Source of the DNA: Incurvaria masculella
Lineage: Eukaryota > Arthropoda > Insecta > Lepidoptera > Incurvariidae
Assembly: GCA_946894095.1 (NCBI GenBank)
Contig: OX335644.1
Location: 21,247,595-21,311,594 of the forward strand
Direction: 5' to 3'
Length of the DNA: 64,000 nucleotides
Shown here: positions 22,814 to 35,189 of the stretch, piece after piece
Position numbering within the stretch: position 1 is the stretch's first letter
Layout: the number at the start of each line of letters is the position of its first letter
The notes under the pieces: model-generated
Seen by the model: the letters and a program-made list of their open reading frames with translations, nothing else
What the model was told of the DNA's origin: nothing
Databases searched by the model: none
Translations under genes and position numbers: made by a program

Positions 22814-24443
22814 CACTAACCAAAAGTGGACAGAAAGACAGACATACAGTGATGTTCTATCCTAGACGAAAAGATTTGAAAACTATATGATATTGAGCTA
22901 GCAAACCAGCTGATTTGGAGGCGTAGGCTGATTGCGGATCTCACTGGTGTACTATTAAGTTAGGTTATTACTTTTAATCGCACGTATGGTCATTCGTGTC
23001 TTAATTTCTTGGTGGGATCGTCCACCGGTTAATGAGCCAGCCCTGCCCGTTTAATTCGTGCGACGTCCAAAGGTGAGTTATATTATGGAAGGCGAGATAG
23101 CACGTACGGAGCCGGACCGCGGGGAACAACAATCGATACTAGTGAAGTGGCTGGTATTGTCGATATTTTTTGCACTTTTTCATTATTCAATCATTTTCGC
23201 TGGTCGGCTTTTTTCAGATTTGTTCTTACTCTCTTGCTTATTTACACCGCCCGAGACCCTGTACCCAAAACGTCAGAACTATTCTGAGGGGTGTATCTTC
23301 ACTCAAACTTGCTACAAATTGCAATCTGTTTGAAACCTAGTCTGAGTTCTATGCTGAAAAATGTCTAAATCCGAGTTTTTTTTCTAAATGTATGCACTTA
23401 AAAAAAAACTATTTTATAATTGACTCATTTTAGACCTGTATTGTCGAAAGACCATATCAATTCGTTTTTAATTACATCGTAAAGGAATCGTCATGAAAAC
23501 ATGCAAAATATCATGTTATAGTTTATCGATGAGTTAGTTTGGCTGTGCTTGCGCGTCTCTTTACTTATGCTGTGACTGGCTATAAATATTATGTGTTGAC
23601 AGATAGTCGTCTGGATATCTGTATGTATTATCGGAGCATCGCGCCGATGGCGTTTAGGGGTAGGCTGTGATGTTTTATTATGTATTGTAGCTTTCTGTAG
23701 TTAAATAAATAATCGTGTGTGTTTGTGAAGCTGATGAACACTAATTGTTTGATTTTAAATATAAATCTTGACTAAAATAGGATCAACTGAGAGTTTTGTT
23801 TTATTAAAGTTATTTATTAAATGTTTATTTTATTTGACATTCTCAAAGCCTTTTCCTCAATTTAGCTGCGTTTCTTTGACTTTCTGCCTCTTTCTAATTG
23901 TATTTCTAAATGTAGGCCTCTTTGTGTGCCTCCGTACCAGCACTTTACATGGATGCACGGACAGATAAGATAAGGGCGTCATGTGATCATGTCTCTTTTC
24001 ACTCCACATAACCGGCAAGATAACCTGTTACCTGCGGATATAATATTTGTGAGATTCATTGAAGTAATTGAAAATCAAATGGTGTGAAATATATTTTTGT
24101 ACCACGTAAAAATGCGTCGTATTAAAGCAAAGCCATCGAACTGAAATTCTGAAAATGATTTGGCATATTTACCATCGTATACAAGAAAGTTGTATTGGAG
24201 AAACTTTTAGGGCTTAAATATGTTCGGAACCATCTTAAGAAATCAATAACACGATTTATACTGTTTTCCCCTTTCATAAGAGGTGTTTTAAACGTTTTAA
24301 AGTTTCTTTTTCGCAGATTCGATTTTTTTTATCAATAATTTCTTTGTATTTTCCTTGATTAACTTGTCCAGTATGAGCAACCTTACCAACAATAATTATT
24401 GTTGATTATAATCAATACCAATTGATATCAATAATATGTTACT
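22814..24443. other. no gene recognised
   Basis: A donor-like CCAAAG|GTGAGTTA at 23067-23080 is followed by a CpG-rich patch. Small open frames (23058-23333, 23768-23968) have no motif. Confidence 0.4.
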
Positions 24444-24522
24444 GGCCATGGATGGCTACTGTTATTAGCCCTACACGCAACACGGGTACCAGGTGCCATG
24501 TCAGGGCTCCCTTATATTGCAC
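24444..24522 (-). mobile_element. SINE-A 3' fragment, reverse
   Basis: GGCCATGGATGGCTACTG, TTATTAGCCC and AGGTGCCATGTCAGGGC are the reverse of the family's last 90 bp. Confidence 0.55.
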
Positions 24523-26010
24523 ATTTTCTTAAACTTGTATGCCATTAATTTTTTTTATTTATCTAATATAACACACGTACATTATGTACAAAACAATTTA
24601 TCTTAAACACTTTGGATTAAACCATTAATTGATTTCATTTCCTTTTATTTCTTATGGGTAAGCATGTAATTTAGAAATTACCAAAATAATGTTAATGAAT
24701 AAAACATGACGATTAACATACATTCCAACAAATCCCGTGCTTTTTTCTTGCCAACACCAAAAAATATTTAAATCTTGACCCTGCGCTGTGACACTCGTAT
24801 GCGCTGATTATTAAAAAATAAAAGAAAAAAAGATAAAAAATTAAGCATAAAAAGTCAGTGACATGTTAGCGGCACATATCCCGCGCTCCTGCCGGTTCTT
24901 GCTAGTGATGTGCTCGGCATCCGCAATAGCGCGGATAGGCGAATCCACATCCGCTATTTTGCAACGTACGCGTCGTATAGTTAATAAAAAAATATACGAA
25001 AAAACATTTTTAATGAACAAGCTTTTAAAAAGCAGAGTTTGTTTTATATTTTCTTAGATGCTTGGGGCTTCATTGCCGGTGTAATGACATATCAAGACTT
25101 GAAATTTTAAAACTAAAATATTAAAACGATATTTTCTACTTGTTAAAAGATCGTTGTCCTCACTGTAAGTCGATTTTATCTAAAGCTTGCTATAAAAAAT
25201 TGGTCAATTGAGTTCCCATACTAAATTTGTACAATTACAGCATACTTCTTTCATTTCTTCTATATACATACATACGTCTTCATATTTGTTCTTCGGTTAC
25301 GGGTGTTATAAGCAAAGCACATCTGGGTAAGCAAGATATGTTGCACCTTATGCTAGGCCGCCCCGGCCTGACAGGTTCACACAATTTCGCCGTGTACATT
25401 TTTTTGTCATTCGTTCGTTTCTCGATCCCATGTAGACCAAACGATTTCATAGTTAAATTAAGGTTAAGCAAACGGTCTGAGAAACAAACATGTTGACTCT
25501 AATATTAATAGAAACGAGACGTAACACAACAGAAACAAAAACAATGCGCTATGATAACCATATTTGACGCAGTTTTACTTGTTAGGAATGTTGTCCGCCC
25601 AATTAACTCAAAACCAGTTTTTGATCGTTAATTCTTTTGTTGTCTACATTACTACCGTTCCCAAATACTTTTACTACTTGACACTATTAGTGGAGATGAT
25701 CGCCATTATGATGGCTAAAAAAAAGTTATCCAATCTCAATGGAAAAGTCTTATCTCTGTTCTGAAGAAGTACGTTTTATTAGAGACGATTGTTAACACGC
25801 GAATTTGTATCCGCGCGGGCAAGTGCATGTGGCTCATCCCTAATTTCTAACTCCCCCTTCCCGGGTCTATCCCCCCCCCTGCCTCCATTACTTATCTTGA
25901 AATAGCACCGTTGTCGCGTCCCTCTCGCGCGCACCGTGGCGAACAGGGACGGAGAATGTTCCGCGTCTGTTGGACGTGTCTTCGGCGGGGTGGCGTGGAG
26001 TCGCCTCGTC
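24523..26010. other. no gene; CpG-rich islet at 25800-26010
   Basis: AT-rich text ends in a GC-rich block with CTCGCGCGCACCG and GTCTTCGGCGGGGTGG. Open frames at 25227-25496 and 25564-25764 have no recognisable content. Confidence 0.35.
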
Positions 26011-26902
26011 GGAAGATGAAGCTTAAATCTGTTTTAATTTAATCAGCCTCAAGTACTAACCGTATGCTGTCCAATATGTGGATAAATATGGAATCCATAT
26101 GCTTCGTTTAAATATGATTAGATCGACACGTTCTTGTCGCAAGAACGTCCAAGTACATGCTTATGTGTACAGAGCCACATACAAATCTGTTATTAATAGC
26201 TAACGTCTATATGCGCGCGCCAATGGTTGAATACGTTTAATAAGTAGCTCGGGATAATAAGCTGGGGAAGCACCACTTCCGATTCTCCAATTATGTGTTG
26301 CATGCTCAAGGACTCAAGTGCAGCCCGCCCAAAACATCTAGACGCTTGCAATGTAATCCATGTCGGGTTAAACCCGGTGAGGGGGAGAGGGTCTCAATTA
26401 ATTGACCGCATTTCATTTGAGCTTCTAAAAGTTTAAGGGCCGATTTGTCAACCGTCAGATAGTACTTAACGCTCTGATAGCACTTTTTTACGTTCATCAA
26501 AATTATTGTGCTAAGTTTACCGGAGAATTATCTACTATAAATATTATCTTAATTTAATTTTACTAATACAATTTGGACAATAACGGATGGATAAGCAGCG
26601 GCGTAAAATAAATCCTTCGAACAACGATCTGACTGATTATCAGACTGTTGCAAAATCAGCCCTAAGTCAAGTATTAACATCGTAATCAATCAGTCAATCA
26701 AGTAAAAACATCGTAATTCTTTTGAAACTGTTTGTAAAACATAACGGTTTTAGCCGTTCTTAAACTGAATTATTCTGTTGAATTACTTGACTGATTAGGA
26801 AAAAATACAGAAAAATATATAGAAAGAAGTTTAACTCTAACCTGGAGGAAATATTGGGGATTGAATGAAGGATGATTGACGATATAGATATTAGGAAAAA
26901 AA

Positions 26903-26986
26903 TTCTACGACGTAGTACTATTGTCACGCCTGACTTATGGTAGCCAGACGTGGTCACTGAGAAAAGAAGACGAAAAAAGATTCGAG
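26903..26986 (+). mobile_element. LINE reverse-transcriptase fragment
   Basis: A 28-codon open stretch contains LTYGSQTWSLRKEDEKR. The LTYGxxTWSL block is typical of the C-terminal part of RTE-like and other non-LTR retrotransposon reverse transcriptases. It is a short remnant with no flanking coding sequence. Confidence 0.6.
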
Positions 26987-28960
26987 TACATATCATTGTT
27001 CAATTATAATCGCATTTTTAGATTCATATGTCTATAGAGGAAGCGAAAGAAGTATGATGTGATAGTATAACGCTTTTTCACCCATGCCTAGTAGGCATTG
27101 CCTACCACTTCAGGGAAGCGGCGTGATTGAATGTATGCATGCGTATGGCGTAAAGTAGCAGAGAATATCGTCTCATTGTTTGCCACCGGTCGACCGCTCC
27201 ATTGCTCTCACTGTTCGCCGTTGAAAAAATATCGGGCAGGCGCACAGGATTGTGGAAAGATCGTCAGGGCTGTCGCTGCATCTTCTTTTCTCTTATTAAA
27301 TTTTGCGTTAAGTGATGGCGATTACGAAGAGAATTTTCGGTAGGAGGTAAGCTGGTATGCGTCGATTCTTTTCGGTTCAATGATCGCGAATAATGCCACT
27401 CGCGAGTGTTGAGCACCTGCCAAAGCAAACGACTTTTAAAAATGTTTTAATGTGGATTTTTCAATTAAAATATATTGAACTTGAGGAAAATTTCCTGTCT
27501 TTGAAATTTAACGTAGAAAATTATATTTATTGTATAAAATATATATTATGAAAAACGGAAAATCTTTCAGTCGCTGTGCTGTAAGCGAACCTGCTTTGAA
27601 ACGACAAATAAATAAAAACAATTAATAGGTGAAAATAAACTTATATGGCTGTGGCCAAGGCATAACGTCTGTGGTTCAAGGGGTTTCCAAACAGAGCATT
27701 TCTTTCGTTGTAACCTGAAATTTAAAAGTACTTTTTATGGTCTTTGTATGGTTCGAAAGCCATGGAAAATCGAATCGATGGTTCCTTACTTACTAATGAT
27801 AGGGTTTTTTATATAAGCTTTCCTGAGTTGGTGCCAACCCATTAAAATAAAGATAGTGGAAATAAATTGAAACATTTTCAATGTAACCGAGCTTGAGAGG
27901 GAAGATCTGGGCATGATACCTAATTCCTTCACAAATATGGTATGACAGGCTTATATTATGACAGTAGATGTGATATTAGCCATTTAGTCCAGTCCTGTGA
28001 ATGAACCCTTTGTATAACATCGATTTTACGCGCGCCGTATAGGAGCTGTGTGGCAACCCTGATACACCACGAGGGCCGTTCGTTTCGTTGCTTGCTTTAC
28101 TTAAGTTCGTCGCCACGGCAGAGCCACGTAACTGACGTTCTAAACGGCCTTTAAATGGTCATTAGTCCTGAGACAGTTCGTACTTCATCAAATCTCCGTT
28201 TTACTGTAATATTAATTCGCTCGCTTTACACAACACTTACGCTTTACGGCGGATATGATAAAGTATCACGGTTCTAGATAAACTAGAAAAATGCCATGGT
28301 CCAAGAAGGTCCTATACTCCCGATGCGCCACTATTGGGTTGGTGGGGCTATATTTTTTAATTTAACTGGATGTACGAAATTTGACGATAAAACAGGGACC
28401 GAAGAAGACGAATGAAATGGGATTTCAATAAAGACTTCTATAATAATAAAAGTATTGTGACGTGTACTATTTCTTCCTCCCAAGCACCGTGGTGGGTCTC
28501 AGGGCGAGGATTAGTTGACTATTGTGGACTTTCTATTGTCAATTGTCAACTGATGATTTTAGGCATACATATAATGAGTGGCGAGCCCGTTGTTGTATCG
28601 TGTCATCTAGCTATTTTTCAGCACACCACCGAAGCAATGTGTTTCATCACGATATTTTTCCTTCACCTTAAAGCATTTGTGATGCACTAATAAAACTTTT
28701 AACGTTTTTACAGTGGTGCAACCCTTAAACAAGTGTTAATAATAATTTTAAAACGAATTAAAAAAATATCTGTCGATTAAGGGTCGTTTGTAGGCCTGGC
28801 AATGTGTTGATGAGTGTCAAATATTACTCATAATAAAATTTTATATTATTTGATAATATTAAAATTCACTTCGATCTTCTTTTTCGAGACGTTTGTACAC
28901 CTATAATATTAACAAATCAACTATTCGATTTCAAAGCAGTTTTTAATTATTTATTTGTTT
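26987..28960. other. no gene recognised
   Basis: The stretch may include a strongly decayed SINE-A at about 27650-27990 (CCGAGCTTGAGAGGGAAGA, CTAATTCCTTCACAAATATGG). CpG-rich text lies at 28028-28140. No gene is visible. Confidence 0.35.
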
Positions 28961-28979
28961 GGTTAGGTTAGGTTAGGTT
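28961..28979 (+). repeat. interstitial TTAGG run
   Basis: About 3.5 units of GGTTA, the insect telomeric repeat word. It is too short to mark a former telomere with confidence. Confidence 0.5.
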
Positions 28980-28989
28980 GGCATCTTAG

Positions 28990-29152
28990 ACATAGCCCCA
29001 ATTGCACGAAGAGACGGCCGAATTAATCAATGTTCAAACACGTCACTTTTGGTGAACCGCACGGAGTTCCTTCCATACTGTCCATACAAAATAACGTGTT
29101 TAATCATACGTTGAAATTGATTTGATTTTTTGTCCTTTCGTGCACTCGGTCC
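28990..29152. mobile_element. MITE-1 hairpin, copy 1
   Basis: The ends GCACGAAGAGAC and GTCCTTTCGTGC are imperfect inverted repeats, and AAACACGTCAC / GTGTTTAATCAT face each other inside. It is about 85-90% identical to 42631-42785. It is flanked by TTAG on both sides. Confidence 0.8.
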
Positions 29153-30139
29153 TTAGATACGTCTCATTTATAATATGATCCTCATAATGCTCCATAAAAC
29201 CTTTGCTTCTATTAGCAGCATTTGTGAATCACTTGTGATGATTGTGATCATTTTGAAGTTGATTATCAGATGGCGGTCCAGGACTGTCGGGACGCACGTA
29301 AAATGCAGTTGCGGCGTTGTGCGGAGCGCGCGCGGGGACATTTGGAACGGTTGTGAAATTGTATAGAGTCGCGGCAACGACGTTCCACCGGCTGCCGACG
29401 GAATTGGTTTTATTTTGAACTTTAATTTGACTTCCAACGAGTATAGCGTTTACAAGAATTTTAATTACATTTTGAAAGTGAGCGGAGATATTTTTGTTAA
29501 TAATTTATTCGTCATCTATAGGCAGTACATTGCAATCGGATTTGTCATATTATATTATTGAGTAAATTCAACAACTTTTACTTGTCTTAAGTTCACATTA
29601 GCATTTGCCACAGCTTACAGTTATTGGGACCTGTTTGTGTAAATAGATCTCAAATTCATATGAAGTATATTTATATATTTCGAAAGAAGTTTTGTTTCCG
29701 TGCGCCTGCAGGGAGCATCGGCCATGCAAAATTAGAGGGTCACAAGTTCCAATTCTCTTTAAGATAAGGCAGAAATAATAATAAGTCAAACTAATAATAT
29801 TTCTGCTCATTTTCGAAACCAAATATTTTAAAGTAACGGATAACATTAATATCGTAAAAATACAAAAGTTTATACGACACAGTGAGGAAAGCGAGATACA
29901 GTGTCGATCAGTCTTTTAAGAATTATTTATGCATTTATTCTTGATAAATTTTTTGCTTGGAACATTTCTGAGTCGTTCATTTTAACAGTGCGTTTATCTT
30001 ATATTACCTTCCTATATGTTAACAAATGCTAATTCTATGGATGAATCGGAAAAACTATATGGAGATTAGAAGAAGACTGATTTACCGAATAAGTGGCAAA
30101 TGTATACATCTAAGCACCGTGGACGTTTAATTCTGCACG
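29153..30139. other. no gene recognised
   Basis: A CpG-rich patch (GTGCGGAGCGCGCGCGGGG) lies at 29275-29400; otherwise AT-rich. Confidence 0.4.
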
Positions 30140-30357
30140 TAGATGGCTAATAACACACATGGATGAATTGTCGCCTAAGTGACAATAACAACAACACACA
30201 TATGGTCATGATATAAGCCCAACGTACCTCATGGAATTTAGCTTACATGCCAGAACCTTTCTTATATTGCAAGGCTACATTGAACTGGATGGAAACCACG
30301 GACAATTTTCATTGCCGCTTCGACCATCGTTCATTCAATGCGATGTCCCGGGCGAAA
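30140..30357 (-). mobile_element. SINE-A 3' half, reverse
   Basis: GATGGCTAATAACACAC, TACATTGAACTGGATGGAAA and GCCGCTTCGACCATCG identify it; about 40 bp near 30155 are not in the consensus. Confidence 0.7.
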
Positions 30358-31079
30358 TTAACACTACCTACCTGCTAATTTTAAAACATTTTACTTAAGA
30401 CCACACAATCAAAGATCTAGTCAAATAAACTGTAAGTTGATCTTCTTTTACTAACGCATTCTACTGACAGATAAGTGCAACTGGCAGTTAACTATTAAGT
30501 TCAGATTATCTGTAGGTCAAGAAAACGGCATGTCGGTTAGCAATCTGTAAAACAAAGCTAGCGTTTGCCATCTGTCACCGGCAACTTTTCATGGAAGTTT
30601 TTTCAAGATTGCAGATTGCATTGAATTTCAGTAAAAAATTATGAAATATTTAAAATTTTCCGACTTCCCTTTGTCATGACATCTTCTCTTTGGTCTTTTT
30701 TATCTAAGTAAGTAGTAGATGCCCGCGACTATCCCATTCAAAATCTAAGATTTGAACATAACATCACTTGTCTAACGTCGTCTATTTCACTAAAGTCACT
30801 AGACTCTTCATAGTATTTTAACTTTTCACAATCGATAGATTTTCAGACTTACGAGGCTACGACTAAAATAATTAGTAAGGATGGAAGTGCGATTATACGT
30901 TTTGGAGTTAAGTATGTCTCCTGAAGAACGCACATCTATCGCAATCGCAATGTTAAAACTTTTCAAATGCTCAACAAAGGAATGAAAACTGTTTTTGCGT
31001 TCAGAGTCGAGTTCATTTCGCCATGGAGGTTACGCGCAGTGATGCCATTCCGTACACTAAATATTGACATAATAGACAA

Positions 31080-31560
31080 TTTTTAATGTCAAACGGCAGC
31101 CGAGATCGCCACGTGTCTTCGACAGTGCCGCGCTAGCATACCTCCAAGCTTGATAAACTCACCAAAGCTATTTATAACCCAATCGATAGATCGGTTGCTC
31201 GCAACTGATCCGGTTGCTTCCTATTAGAAAAGTTCTCCCCGCCGAGCGACACTGCTGCGGTTCGGCCCAAAAAGTTCTCCCCGCCGAGCGACACTGCTGC
31301 GGTTCGGCCCAAAAAGTAAACAGGCTTTCTATTCCCCGCCTTTTCTGCATAATCCTAGCCCATTCATAAAGAAATACCTCACACATACTGAGCACTTTTC
31401 GACCGCGAGCCCGTATTGAGCGCTCGCGCGCCCGGAATAGGGCGTACCGTGAATGGCGCTCGTTCCGAAAAGTGCAGTTACGTCGTTCTGGATCTGCGCG
31501 CCGAGCCCGCGGGAGTGTGCGGTGCGAATGAGCGATTTTGATACTTCGGAATTTAGATCT
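31080..31560. promoter_or_regulatory. CpG-rich islet with an internal duplication
   Basis: The block is GC-rich over nearly 500 bp. Inside it, 31228-31269 is repeated exactly at 31270-31311 (42-bp unit starting AAAAGTTCTCCCCGCC). Open frames on the - strand have no motif. It is the largest of the islets upstream of the ARID5B exons. Confidence 0.35.
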
Positions 31561-32299
31561 TTTAAAATCCATAATATGCAGTACAATGCGCGACGTTGTC
31601 GTTTCGTCTATCTGAATTGTTTTTTTACTAAAAAAATGGTAGAACTACATAAAAAAGCTGAGCATTGATGATTTCTGTGACTTCTGCTTCTTACCGACTT
31701 GAATTTAAAAAATAAATTGTGTTAACACAGAGACGTAAGAGATAGACGCAACCGTTTTTAAAACGATGTTGTACTACTGTATTCATGTAAATCACAAGGT
31801 TAAGAACCAAACCATTTTCTATAGATATTTGAATATTCGCAAAAGGTTGTTTTTGCGAAAAAAAGTTAGTTGGCACCTCACACAATGATAACCTTTGCAG
31901 AATCTACCTGTGGGTATTTAACCCTTAATTAAAAGTTAATTAATTGTTTTGAGCTAAAATCCCTATAATAATTTCCATGAAGGACCAGATCTCGCGGTCG
32001 CACTATACGAACGTACCAACACACTCCGCTCATCTTTCAATGCCCTGCCGGTAGGGTTGGCACTTGTCACTGCCTCCGGTGTGCGTCGCAACAGCGTTTA
32101 CTTTGAATACGATTGACTTTTCGACAACACGATGAGATTAAATTGACAGGTGGACCGATTGTCTCGATACTTGCTTAATACAATGTTATTTAAACGATTT
32201 AATCAATAGAAGCGACGAAATAATTGCTTTTGGAATTATGTTCCTTATCGCGCATTTGGCGGATGGGAGCCGAACGGAAAAAAAAATCCGAGTTACAAT
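31561..32299. other. no gene recognised
   Basis: AT-rich with a short CpG patch at 31985-32100. No splice-bounded frame was found. Confidence 0.4.
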
Positions 32300-32900
32300 T
32301 CAATTCAATTCAATTCTTTATTCGTTCTAAGGTACACTGCGTAACACTTGGACAACGTCATTTTTTTAAAATTAATTACAAAATTTAAACTAATATCTCG
32401 AATAAAACATAATATACCTAACATATTTTCCACATTAAAATATCTAAAAATCAACTAGGAATAAGTAATGTCATTAAATAGTAAAAATATTCATAAAATT
32501 GTCAAAGTGTCTTTAAAAAAACTAATAACATAACTAACTAATAAAATAACATAACTTGCTGTCACAGACCGATCAACCCATATTACTTTACGATCGAAAG
32601 GATAACACCGTTGCTGCCTCTTTCTTCACTTGTCTTTTTCTACGTGAAAAAGGAGACAGGTAGGTATTAGTAAAAACCTTCCGGCAGTAATGCTATACAA
32701 TGCGTAGAGCGCTCTGGAACAGTGTGCGTCCATTTTATTAAAATAGGCGACTAGCGCTTTTAGCGTAATCTCTTATTGAACTTGATGACTGGCACTTGTG
32801 AAATATTATTCCGTCTGACTTTGAAGTGTTTCTTGAGGTAATACATAAAGTAGCGAAAGGTATTTCGTTCCTACCAGGCGTCCAACGACAACCCCACATA
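32300..32900 (-). mobile_element. 3' end of a reverse-oriented retroelement
   Basis: On the - strand the text ends CGAATAAAGAATTGAATTGAATTG, an AATAAA signal followed by a short tandem ATTGA tail as in many LINEs. No coding frame is left. The right limit is a guess. Confidence 0.4.
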
Positions 32901-32946
32901 TTTTTTTATTTTAATTTTTATTTAATGTGCAAAATATTTGACAAAT

Positions 32947-33017
32947 ATTTCTTAATTTGACTCAGGAAACAGGCACGAGCCATTGTATGAAACTTCATGA
33001 CCTCATTATCCTCTTCA
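32947..33017 (+). repeat. unclassified ~70-bp dispersed repeat, copy 3
   Basis: It reads TTTCTTAATTTGACTCAGG, AAACAGGCACGAGCCATTGT, then CTCATTATCCTCTTCAG. It shares the flank word AATTTGAC with copy 1. Confidence 0.75.
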
Positions 33018-33119
33018 GCGTTTGACTTGAAATCCCATATCGAAATAAGTTGAAATGTAAAGCCATTCCGATGTTTTGTTCAAAAGTTTATTAATTTTGC
33101 CGCTTTGACTCTACTTTTT

Positions 33120-33420
33120 AGAAATTGTTACATTCGAAACGTGGCCTCGCTCGCTTATTATCCTGCCATTTAATCAGTGAGTTAATACGCATGCGGAAGC
33201 GTATCAAATCAGAGAGATTCAACGCCGTCGCCATGACAACCCTGGAGCTAGTCGGAAAATGTTTCCCGCCTTCCGCCACCCGCGCCCCTCCGCTCCCGCG
33301 CCGTCCCGCGACCCCGCGGAGCGTATTGAGAATTTAGCTCTTTAATACCGACGCTAGCGACGCGCCACGGTCGATAGTCGCCCAACATCGACGACTACGT
33401 ATCTCCAATTTATTAAAACT
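33120..33420. promoter_or_regulatory. CpG-rich islet
   Basis: It contains CGCGCCCCTCCGCTCCCGCG and GACGCTAGCGACGCGCC plus one GCCATGACAACC word. No exon is supported. The role is inferred only from base composition. Confidence 0.25.
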
Positions 33421-34150
33421 GCCAACATAACTTTAACGTACAGTCTTTTTTTATTATTATTAGTTTCGCCATATTTCTCTGATATGAAAGTCAGAGACAT
33501 GATTTAAAGGTTTTATTTATCAATTTTTTTTTATTTGGGTTATTTTTTTGCATTCTTATCATTGTTTTGGAAAGTTTATCAGGGTTGGAAGGGAGTGGCA
33601 ATTACGACCACATACCACTTCTACTATCTTTTCTCTTCTGTGATGACATTATTTTTTTTTTTCGTTTGTTACGGGACATATGTGTCCGAAAGTACACATT
33701 TCAAAAGGAGCCTAGTTGGAGATGGGCTTTCATTTCGAATTTCCTAAATTTAATTCATTAATTTCAAAGGGGAAATAACAGGCTTTAATAAAATATAGCA
33801 AGATTTTGATTTGCATTTTACGTAATAATTTATAGCTCAACCTCAGGTAAATCGTTATATGTTTTTTTTTTCAACAAAAAAGTCTGGGATACGTGACTAC
33901 GATGATATTTAATGTTTTTTATCATTTAAATAAGCATCGATCGAATACACAAAATATTGAAAGCGATCCTGTGCTATGCCTGAAATATCGTGGAATGACA
34001 TATGTGACAGACACAATTCCTTTGCGATGAACTTGCAAAATCATCGATGTTACACGGGTATCGACTCTCCGCGTCTCAAAGACAGCGGACGGTACAGTAT
34101 GCAAAAAAACGCATTAACGTTAAGTTTTTTTTTATTTGAATCGACCTGAT
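33421..34150. other. AT-rich stretch without a gene
   Basis: T-rich low-complexity text; open frames at 33535-33761 and 34104-33922 lack recognisable motifs. Confidence 0.4.
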
Positions 34151-34432
34151 TTAATTTCGAATGACCGAATGTGGCATTCGGTCACGCAGTGAGATGCCGA
34201 GCATCCTTTGAGTTATTTTTAGCTTGTTTGCAGTACCAACTGTGAGTGTCCATCTCTCGCAGGCGTAGGTCAAAGCTGGCAGCACGAATTGGTCAAACAG
34301 TCTGGTCTTGAGAGACTGGGGCGTCTTACAATGGAAGACATCTATAAGTTTTCCAAAGGCGGCCCACGCTAACTGAATAGGCCTGCCTATTTCTTTTGCG
34401 ATTGAGTTTTTATCACTTGTCCCAAGTAACAA
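34151..34432 (-). mobile_element. RTE-type LINE reverse-transcriptase remnant
   Basis: A 93-codon frame carries RPIQLAWAAFGKL, LPALTYACERWTLT and ISLRDRMPHSVIR. These blocks are characteristic of the C-terminal end of RTE/BovB-type endonuclease-reverse transcriptases, where the usual text is of the type RIQLAWAAFGKL...LTYGxETWSL. Catalytic domains are absent. Upstream, 34616-34433 is open but not recognised. Confidence 0.8.
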
Positions 34433-35189
34433 TATTCCTGGTCTTGGTGGTAACGTCGTTATATAACCTAAAATAAATTAAAAAAAAAATTTTTTCAGCC
34501 ACTTTCAGTTCCGTGATGAGTACCTCATCTCCTCCGTACCGCACATCACGGGTGTGCGATAGTTTTTCCTGCCGTCCGTCCAACGAAGTCCTGCTGAAAT
34601 CGTGGCAGAAAATCAATAATTAATCATGAAAGCGCACGCAGCCCTTTCCTAGCGTGAATTCCTCGAGCGGACGAAGCGAATCATGTTTTAGGCTTTCAGC
34701 TCATTGGCACCCGAGACGTGTAAAAGGTCTGAAAGAGGGCGTGAGCTTTCCAAAATCCACATTTCACTGCTCTACAAATATTGACTTTAAAAAATCGTTG
34801 AATTAAAATTCGTTTCCGCTTTCTAAAAAAATTACGTATACATAAAAAAATATGTTAGAAATCAGCACTGTAGCAAAGGCCCTTTAATTGTCATTTAAAT
34901 TAGATCACCACTGGGTGAAAACCAAGCTTAGTCTATTGCTCGAATTAGTCGATGGCTGGTGTAGAATAAAAACCTTCTATTCGTCTATCTATGACCACGG
35001 TTTTCGAAAATCGCTCTTGTTTACGCTTTCCAAGTGCAGCTGTTGATTGTTACCAAACATTCGGCGGGTTCATAGTTCAATTTCCGTGTCGAATGGTGGT
35101 TACGTCAACGCGTCTACCGAACGGTGAAGATTATACTTTATCGTGATGCGCACTGAAGTTGAAGATATAATGAAAGAATGAATATGAAT
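34433..35189. other. no gene recognised
   Basis: A - strand segment near 34510-34594 has an AG/GT-bounded open frame (LDGRQEKLSHTRDVRYGG) but is not recognised and may be part of the neighbouring LINE remnant. Confidence 0.35.

Noticed and set aside
34433..34616. - strand exon-like frame (LDGRQEKLSHTRDVRYGG)
   Set aside because: Possible AG/GT borders, but adjacent to an RTE remnant and without a partner exon or known family.
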